A stretch of 10,546 bases of DNA, taken from positions 1 to 10,546 of the forward strand of contig JAEEWY010000038.1 of NCBI GenBank assembly GCA_016291275.1. The letters are read 5' to 3'. Position numbers and translations under genes: made by a program. The notes below the pieces were generated by a model. It was not told the DNA's origin. It saw only the letters and a list, made by a program, of their open reading frames with translations, and did not search any database. Origin of the DNA: Methanobrevibacter sp. (GTDB taxonomy: Archaea > Methanobacteriota > Methanobacteria > Methanobacteriales > Methanobacteriaceae). Of the stretch, positions 6,777 to 10,546 are shown piece by piece (the first letter of the stretch is position 1; every line of letters starts with the position of its first letter).

Positions 6777-7238
6777 TTAATCTTCTCTAGCGTCTTGAGC
6801 TCTTCCTTTAGCTGCAAGAGCACCAGGAGCAACAGTTAAAACTGCCTCTAAAATTTCACTTGGCCTTGGAGGACAACCTGGAATAGCTGCATCCACTGGA
6901 ATGAAGTCTGAAACAGGAGCAAGAACTCTTCCTCCCTCTTGTGCAAAGACATCTCCAGATTGTGGACAGTTTCCAACAGCAACTACAATCTTAGGCTCAG
7001 GAGTTTTTGCATAAATCCTTCTTAAATTGTCTCTCCATTGTTCTGTAACTGCACCAGTCACTAAAAGAACATCAGCTTCACGAGGATTATTGTGAACATA
7101 AATTCCATACTGTTCAAGATCGTATCTTGGGGAAAGAAGTGCTACAAGCTCTACATCACAGCCATTACATCCTCCACAGTTTACAATACAAACATGAATT
7201 GAACTTTTTCTCACAATATCTTTAAGTTTTTTAAGCAT
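6777..7238 (-). CDS. ehaN: Energy-converting hydrogenase A subunit N, [NiFe] hydrogenase small subunit
   Basis: Small subunit of 153 residues in the NuoB/EchC family, holding the proximal [4Fe-4S] cluster nearest the NiFe site. CNGCDVE (Cys24, Cys27) matches the family start motif. Later ligands are Cys91 (VGNCPQSG) and Cys122 (PGCPPRP), giving the usual four ligands. Two further cysteines, Cys17 and Cys21, lie just before the motif. The protein is short, as in group 4 enzymes that lack the long C-terminal cluster domain of uptake hydrogenases, and has no Tat signal. It pairs with EhaO on the cytoplasmic face of the complex. AAGGT lies about eight bases before the ATG. It has spacers on both sides: 73 nt after ehaM and 93 nt before ehaO. 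Confidence 0.95.
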   Translation of the reverse strand: MLKKLKDIVRKSSIHVCIVNCGGCNGCDVELVALLSPRYDLEQYGIYVHNNPREADVLLVTGAVTEQWRDNLRRIYAKTPEPKIVVAVGNCPQSGDVFAQEGGRVLAPVSDFIPVDAAIPGCPPRPSEILEAVLTVAPGALAAKGRAQDARED

Positions 7239-7311
7239 TTCAATTACCTTAAATCTCGTTCTTTATAATAATTTTATAAACATCATTTTTTCGATAATAA
7301 TTCATCGACAA

Positions 7312-7695
7312 TTATTCTCTCAATAATTCAACTATTTGAGCTCTACCTTCTTCTAAAGCATCCTCATACTTTTTACCATGCTTTACTACATCTTTGGTTA
7401 ATTGGTGGCAGATTCTATCTGCATCTTCCTCAGATATTAGTTTAGCAACATCACTTAACCAATAAAGTCTTAAATCAAGATGCATTTGCCTTTTTATCTT
7501 TTCTCTATTTGCTATTTCAAAGGTAGCATGCATATTTTCCAAATCACTCATATCAAAGCGATTCATAAGAATATCTTCAAATTCCTCTTTAGAAATTCCA
7601 AATTCTTCAGATAATGGAATAGTAATGTCCTTTTCCCATTTAAAACTATGAAGAACTCTTAATTTCATCATTTCATACTTTTCTTCACTATTCAT
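7312..7695 (-). CDS. ehaM: Energy-converting hydrogenase A subunit M, small soluble helical protein
   Basis: Hydrophilic protein of 127 residues with no membrane segment, signal or metal motif; mostly predicted amphipathic helix with many charged residues (for example EDADRICHQL at 91-100). It lies just upstream of the small subunit gene, the place of the archaeal DUF1959 family annotated as EhaM; assignment rests on position, length and family memory. Its function is unknown: possibly a structural or assembly subunit of the cytoplasmic arm. An in-frame GTG at 7704 would add three residues, but it has no ribosome binding site of its own. GTGAT at 7700-7704 instead sits four bases before the ATG at 7695 and looks like the ribosome binding site, so I chose the ATG. 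The spacing to ehaL is 29 nt. Confidence 0.82.
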   Translation of the reverse strand: MNSEEKYEMMKLRVLHSFKWEKDITIPLSEEFGISKEEFEDILMNRFDMSDLENMHATFEIANREKIKRQMHLDLRLYWLSDVAKLISEEDADRICHQLTKDVVKHGKKYEDALEEGRAQIVELLRE

Positions 7696-7699
7696 ATAA

Positions 7700-7704
7700 A
7701 TCAC
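7700..7704 (-). promoter_or_regulatory. Ribosome binding site that decides the ehaM start
   Basis: GTGAT on the minus strand, four bases before the ATG at 7695, matches part of the archaeal GGTGAT consensus. The same GTG would otherwise be read as an upstream start codon. Confidence 0.5.
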
Positions 7705-7724
7705 GTGAGCAACTATAGTTCATA

Positions 7725-8051
7725 TTAAAATAATACTCCAGATGTTGAAATCCAGACTACCGCTGCAATTAGAATGCCTATTGCAGTTTCCTTACGACCA
7801 TATCCCGGTCTTCTTCCTAATGCAAGCCCTATAAAGAAGAATGCAATAGTAAGCAATATTTCAGGACTAATATTTGGATTTAAACCATGGTTAAATAATA
7901 AAAACCATCCAATAATAGATAAAACCAAGGTCAAAACATCTATTTCAGATATTATATAAGGTTCCATATGCTTTTTATAGCTTAATAAAAGACCAGCGAT
8001 GGATCCTATAATGAAAACCAAAATATAAATCATAATATATAATTCTTCCAT
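7725..8051 (-). CDS. ehaL: Energy-converting hydrogenase A subunit L, small membrane protein
   Basis: Protein of 108 residues with about four hydrophobic segments (near 5-24, 36-54, 62-79 and 88-106) and a positively charged glycine-rich loop, GRRPGYGRKE, at 79-88. There is no cofactor motif. It is one of the methanogen-specific integral membrane proteins of the Eha membrane arm; identity comes from its place between ehaK and ehaM, not from a recognised catalytic signature. The role is presumably structural or in ion translocation. AGGTGA four bases before the ATG supports this start over the in-frame ATG six codons later. It follows ehaK after 17 nt and precedes ehaM by 29 nt, so K-L-M form one compact block. 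Confidence 0.82.
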   Translation of the reverse strand: MEELYIMIYILVFIIGSIAGLLLSYKKHMEPYIISEIDVLTLVLSIIGWFLLFNHGLNPNISPEILLTIAFFFIGLALGRRPGYGRKETAIGILIAAVVWISTSGVLF

Positions 8052-8068
8052 AATCTCACCTAGTTTAC

Positions 8069-8326
8069 CTAAATTGGCTTATATAAACAAATAAATGTAA
8101 TGCAAATAATCAAAAATGTAATGATGAACGCAATTTTCTCTAAGTTTTCAGCTAAATGAGCATATTTTTCCTTATTTTGCACCAATATGAATGGAACAAA
8201 AATAAGTCCGATTATAGCTAAAGGAAGCGCTAAAATACTTTGATAGAAAGCAGCGAGTCCTGCCACTACAAAAATACCTAAAGCTACCAATGAAGTTAAT
8301 ACTCTCATTCCTTTTTCATCATTCAT
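8069..8326 (-). CDS. ehaK: Energy-converting hydrogenase A subunit K, small membrane protein
   Basis: Protein of 85 residues with three predicted membrane helices (about 8-27, 31-50 and 63-83) and one charged loop (51-62, with K, E and H residues). No cofactor or catalytic motif is seen. It is a methanogen-specific membrane subunit placed by gene order directly after ehaJ; homology cannot be proved from the sequence alone. GAAGG about seven bases before the ATG supports the start. The upstream spacer to ehaJ is the longest in the window (118 nt) and carries repeats and a hairpin, so ehaK may open a translation block K-L-M. Confidence 0.8.
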   Translation of the reverse strand: MNDEKGMRVLTSLVALGIFVVAGLAAFYQSILALPLAIIGLIFVPFILVQNKEKYAHLAENLEKIAFIITFLIICITFICLYKPI

Positions 8327-8349
8327 TTTTAAGCCTTCTTTATTAGTTT

Positions 8350-8368
8350 TTACTTTAATTAAAAGTAA
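8350..8368 (-). other. Short inverted repeat upstream of ehaK
   Basis: Perfect 7-bp arms TTACTTT and AAAGTAA surround the 5-base loop AATTA. It lies about 24 bases before the ehaK start, just ahead of its ribosome binding site. It could be a weak RNA hairpin, processing site or operator-like dyad; an all-but-AT stem would be unstable at mesophilic temperature. Confidence 0.4.
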
Positions 8369-8380
8369 TTAATCATTGTT

Positions 8381-8436
8381 TTAATTTTTAATTTTAAATA
8401 ATTTCATTAATTTTAATTAATTTCTTAATTTTAATT
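8381..8436 (-). repeat. AT-only imperfect tandem repeats in the ehaJ-ehaK spacer
   Basis: TTAATTTTAATT occurs exactly at 8407-8418 and 8425-8436, with a one-mismatch copy at 8388-8399, giving a period of 18-19 bp. The spacer is almost pure A/T, so chance similarity is possible. Together with the nearby hairpin it makes this 118-nt gap the most structured non-coding stretch here. Confidence 0.4.
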
Positions 8437-8444
8437 CATTTAAT

Positions 8445-9305
8445 TTAAATAATAATCATGATAATTGAACCAACTGTACAGATAACTGCAATGGATATTT
8501 GAGCCATTACGGAATGGTTTGGATTCAACATAGGAGTTGTAGCATTGATAAATCCTGTAATTATACAAATTACAATCATTCCAATCAAGTATCCGACAAC
8601 TGAAATCGGTCCAAAGAATACAGTTAGGAATATCCATAATAAAATATACCAAGCTATTGATTCTGAAAACATTATGTATCCTCTAAGCATACCGAAATGC
8701 TCAGTTTCAAAACCTGTTATGATTTCTTTTCCTTTTGTAATTGCAAAAGGAGAATATGGAGATTTTGTAACTATTAAAGTGAAGAACATTAATGCTGCAA
8801 GAGGCAATTGCAATACTAAAGGACCATGCACTGCTTGATAAGCTATAATTCCACTGATATCCATAGTTCCAGTCAATAGGAATATGATTGCAATTACTGC
8901 AAAGAGCGGCAATTCACCAGCCGCTGAGAAAACAGCCCTTACACAACTTATCTTACCATATGGAGAACCGGATGAGGATCCTGCATTATGCTCTACAATC
9001 TTATGGATTGCATAAACACCGAATATGATCATTAAGGAACCTTGAGCCACTGGACCTACAATAACTGCAGTTACCCAAACAGCTGCTAAAATAACTGTAA
9101 TGCCTACATAAAACGGCATTGCAGCAGTTTTTGGAAATGAAGTTTCCTTAAAGAAAAATTTCAATGAATGCAATAAGTACTGTATAATAGGAGGTCCTGG
9201 CCTCAATTGGACTCTTGCCATAACCTTTCTATGGAAACCTAATAAAAGACTACCTGCAAGGAAAGCGATTACTACATTGATTAAAATTTGAGCCATTAAA
9301 TTCAT
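8445..9305 (-). CDS. ehaJ: Energy-converting hydrogenase A subunit J, NuoH/EchB-like membrane subunit
   Basis: Integral membrane protein of 286 residues with about eight hydrophobic helices, homologous to complex I subunit H (ND1) and EchB. It joins the catalytic module to the ion-translocating membrane arm. Conserved segments are visible: HRKVMARVQLRPGPP at 25-39 (first cytoplasmic loop), SSGSPYGKI with RAVFSAAGELPLF at 111-135 (Glu131 in the membrane), and SPFAITKGKEIITGFETE at 185-202 with Glu200 and Glu202, matching the SPFD...GFxTEYSG loop of NuoH. Role: part of the path coupling electron transfer at EhaN/EhaO to H+ or Na+ movement. Two ATGs (9305 and 9296) lie close together and neither has a strong ribosome binding site; the first is taken. 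It starts 21 nt after ehaI, perhaps by reinitiation. Confidence 0.94.
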   Translation of the reverse strand: MNLMAQILINVVIAFLAGSLLLGFHRKVMARVQLRPGPPIIQYLLHSLKFFFKETSFPKTAAMPFYVGITVILAAVWVTAVIVGPVAQGSLMIIFGVYAIHKIVEHNAGSSSGSPYGKISCVRAVFSAAGELPLFAVIAIIFLLTGTMDISGIIAYQAVHGPLVLQLPLAALMFFTLIVTKSPYSPFAITKGKEIITGFETEHFGMLRGYIMFSESIAWYILLWIFLTVFFGPISVVGYLIGMIVICIITGFINATTPMLNPNHSVMAQISIAVICTVGSIIMIII

Positions 9306-9326
9306 GATATCTGCAAAGAGATTCTA

Positions 9327-9542
9327 CTAGTAACCTGTGAAAGGCTCTTCTCTTCTTTCCTCCTCTTCCTCTTTTATTGGTTTGGACATTGTAAGAAGTC
9401 CAAATGAAAGTACTAAAAATGGTATACAAACAATAGCTATTGCATAGACTATCCAATCAGCTGGATTAAATATTAAAGCATAAAGGATAGCTAATACTGA
9501 CGCAATCAAGATAATATAACTAGCTATTTTCATTTTATTCAT
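9327..9542 (-). CDS. ehaI: Energy-converting hydrogenase A subunit I, two-helix membrane protein with acidic tail
   Basis: Protein of 71 residues with two predicted membrane helices (about 7-25 and 29-50) and a highly charged C-terminal tail (53-71, with a run of five Glu followed by RREE). No cofactor motif. Identity as EhaI comes from its position between the antiporter-like ehaH and the NuoH-like ehaJ; sequence alone would only say small membrane protein. GAAGGT about seven bases before the first ATG supports this start rather than the ATG three codons later. The gene ends with two consecutive TAG stops, then ehaJ begins 21 nt on. The acidic tail probably faces the cytoplasm and could contact the soluble subunits; this is inference. 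Confidence 0.8.
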   Translation of the reverse strand: MNKMKIASYIILIASVLAILYALIFNPADWIVYAIAIVCIPFLVLSFGLLTMSKPIKEEEEERREEPFTGY

Positions 9543-9588
9543 TTTATCGACCTTCTATTTTAATAATAAATTAATAAATATGATTCTT

Positions 9589-9613
9589 TTCTTATAATTG
9601 ATTCTTATAATTG
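9589..9613 (-). repeat. 12-bp tandem direct repeat in the ehaH-ehaI spacer
   Basis: TTCTTATAATTG occurs twice, at 9589-9600 and 9602-9613, one base apart; each minus-strand copy (CAATTATAAGAA) contains a TATA-like core. It starts just after the ehaH stop codon in a 73-nt AT-rich spacer and could be a duplicated promoter or regulator site, or a replication-slippage product. Confidence 0.6.
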
Positions 9614-9615
9614 TT

Positions 9616-10284
9616 TTATAATATGGTTAATAAGATTTCAACAAATCTTACAATAATAAACAATGAACTTAAGTGGATAATCAATATGAATGGAGATCCA
9701 GGAGTTCTGAACATTTCTGCCTTACTTGCAAAGAATGGTGCTATACCACTTTCACCACAAACTCCTATTAGCATTACAAGCGCTCCAAATATCATCATTG
9801 GACTTGCAGGGATTGCAGCGAGCTCAATTAAGCTTAAGGTACCGGTAGCTGCTAAAATCATAGCTGCTCCACCAAAGAGTGGCAAACCGCACATCATTGC
9901 AATCAAACCGTATTGGTAAGCGGAATTTAAAACCTCTACCTGCTTTACAGCAGAAACAATACCAATGTTAACAATACCAATTAAAGCCATAAATAAGGTA
10001 AAGTTAAACAAGTCTCCAGTAATCATAGCTCCTGCTGTTGCTATACCACAGATAATAGCCAAGAATCTTCTATGCTTGAATTCCTTTTTGCCAACTGCAA
10101 CCTTATTTTCATCAAGAGAACCAAACATTGCTTCCACTTGAGTTTCAGTTCGGCTCATGGCTATCAATGCTGTAAATACAAGTATAGTTACAAACAAGAA
10201 TATGTGGAGAGGGTTTAAATAAAGAACAATATCTCCTAAAGGAATTGTTCCCATCAAGTCTCCGCCTAAACTCTCTATAAGCAT
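9616..10284 (-). CDS. ehaH: Energy-converting hydrogenase A subunit H, short NuoL/M/N- and MrpD-like antiporter subunit
   Basis: Integral membrane protein of 222 residues with about six hydrophobic helices, less than half the length of complete MrpD/NuoM antiporter subunits (about 500). GDLFNFTLFMALIG (90-103) aligns with the DLFN...FE helix 5 motif of that family, and SGIAPFFAS...PGSPF (179-199) with the KxPFHxWLP...PSPVSA segment. The usual glutamate of the first motif falls at Ala100, and the usual lysine before PFH is not conserved (Ser179, next to Glu178). Role: membrane arm of the ion-coupled hydrogenase; this is the Eha counterpart of part of EchA. Two starts are plausible: the first ATG (GGAG seven bases upstream) and Met11 at 10254 (GGAG five bases upstream). 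The first is used. A 99-nt spacer separates it from ehaG. Confidence 0.86.
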   Translation of the reverse strand: MLIESLGGDLMGTIPLGDIVLYLNPLHIFLFVTILVFTALIAMSRTETQVEAMFGSLDENKVAVGKKEFKHRRFLAIICGIATAGAMITGDLFNFTLFMALIGIVNIGIVSAVKQVEVLNSAYQYGLIAMMCGLPLFGGAAMILAATGTLSLIELAAIPASPMMIFGALVMLIGVCGESGIAPFFASKAEMFRTPGSPFILIIHLSSLFIIVRFVEILLTIL

Positions 10285-10383
10285 TTAAAGTCTCCTTTTT
10301 TTATTAAGTTCATTTATTTGAATTTTTTGAATAATAAACTGATAAATATAAAATTTAAATCTTAAATTACTTTTTGGAAATAA

Positions 10384-10546
10384 TCATTTTCTTCCGTATT
10401 CCTCTCTCATTAGGATTCCAATCAATCCAATCTTGGAAGCCACTTTCAAGAGCAATCCTAAAGCAGCTAGGAATAAGCTTAATAACCAGTATTGAGGCAA
10501 TATGAAGAAGAACAGGAATCCAATGATCCATAAGCACCAAGAGATA
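10384..10546 (-). CDS. ehaG: Energy-converting hydrogenase A subunit G, C-terminal fragment at window edge
   Basis: Only the last 53 residues are present; the gene continues beyond the right edge. The fragment begins ISWCLWIIGF and ends EEYGRK before a TGA stop. It contains two hydrophobic stretches (about fragment residues 3-16 and 20-34, possibly with a third short one near 38-45) and a charged end, in keeping with a multi-pass membrane protein. Frame choice rests on this being the one open frame that reads a membrane-like sequence into a clean stop, followed by the ehaH spacer. The name comes from order in eha operons, where ehaG precedes ehaH; the fragment carries no diagnostic motif. Confidence 0.65.
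   Translation of the reverse strand, partial: ISWCLWIIGFLFFFILPQYWLLSLFLAALGLLLKVASKIGLIGILMREEYGRK

Noticed and set aside
7291..7308. Inverted repeat TCGAT/ATCGA just after ehaM as a terminator
   Set aside because: Only a 5-bp stem with an 8-base loop, followed on the transcribed strand by A residues rather than U; it does not fit either bacterial or archaeal terminators.
7693..7704. GTG at 7704 as the ehaM start
   Set aside because: No ribosome binding site precedes it, while the GTG itself lies where a ribosome binding site for the ATG at 7695 is expected.
8440..8652. 70-codon minus-strand frame overlapping the end of ehaJ, and a 68-codon one overlapping the ehaI/ehaJ junction (9250-9456)
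   Set aside because: Out-of-frame shadows of membrane protein genes; no ribosome binding site and an unnatural composition rich in N, Y, C and S.
3067..10546. Energy-converting hydrogenase B (Ehb) instead of Eha
   Set aside because: The linked polyferredoxins carry 6 and 10 clusters and are followed by HAD-like and Ftr-like genes, as in eha; ehb has 2- and 14-cluster proteins and a long antiporter subunit.
1..10546. tRNA, rRNA, CRISPR array, insertion sequence or riboswitch
   Set aside because: No long non-coding stretch, spaced repeat array, terminal inverted repeats or conserved RNA motif was seen; all gaps are under 120 nt and AT-rich.

Overview
The window is a stretch of a methanogenic archaeal genome, most likely Methanobrevibacter or a close Methanobacteriales relative. 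The evidence is AT-rich DNA, archaeal GGTGA/GGAGG ribosome binding sites and a gene set restricted to hydrogenotrophic methanogens. Genus is an inference; the gene cluster itself is clear. All thirteen genes lie on the minus strand, so transcription runs from position 10546 towards 1. Coding density is high and no RNA gene, mobile element, CRISPR array or foreign-looking island is visible.

The cluster is the downstream two-thirds of an eha operon, which encodes energy-converting [NiFe] hydrogenase A. In order of transcription it holds: the end of ehaG (cut by the window edge), ehaH (short antiporter-like membrane subunit), ehaI (two-helix protein with an acidic tail), ehaJ (NuoH/EchB-like membrane subunit), ehaK and ehaL (small membrane proteins), ehaM (soluble helical protein), ehaN (hydrogenase small subunit), ehaO (hydrogenase large subunit), ehaP (6 [4Fe-4S] motifs), ehaQ (10 [4Fe-4S] motifs), ehaR (HAD-fold phosphatase-like), a paralogue of formylmethanofuran:tetrahydromethanopterin formyltransferase (Ftr), and a PfkB-family kinase cut by the left edge. 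The 6- and 10-cluster polyferredoxins separate Eha from its sister Ehb, which carries 2- and 14-cluster proteins.

Known family role: Eha uses the transmembrane ion gradient to drive reduction of low-potential ferredoxin by H2, replenishing the reductant for the first step of CO2 reduction to methane. EhaN/EhaO form the catalytic core, EhaG-EhaL the membrane arm (ehaA-F are expected beyond the right edge), and EhaP/EhaQ are probable electron wires. The last three genes (phosphatase-like, Ftr-like, kinase) are soluble enzymes with no obvious part in the hydrogenase, and they are the least explained part of the locus.

Gene spacing is uneven. Some neighbours abut by 1 nt (ehaO-P-Q), while AT-rich spacers of about 70-120 nt lie between ehaG/H, H/I, J/K, M/N, N/O and Q/R. 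These spacers hold small repeats, a short hairpin and, between ehaQ and ehaR, a run of T-tracts that could terminate or attenuate transcription. I found no wholly new system; the most open questions are the function of the ehaR-Ftr-kinase trio and the role of the spacers.
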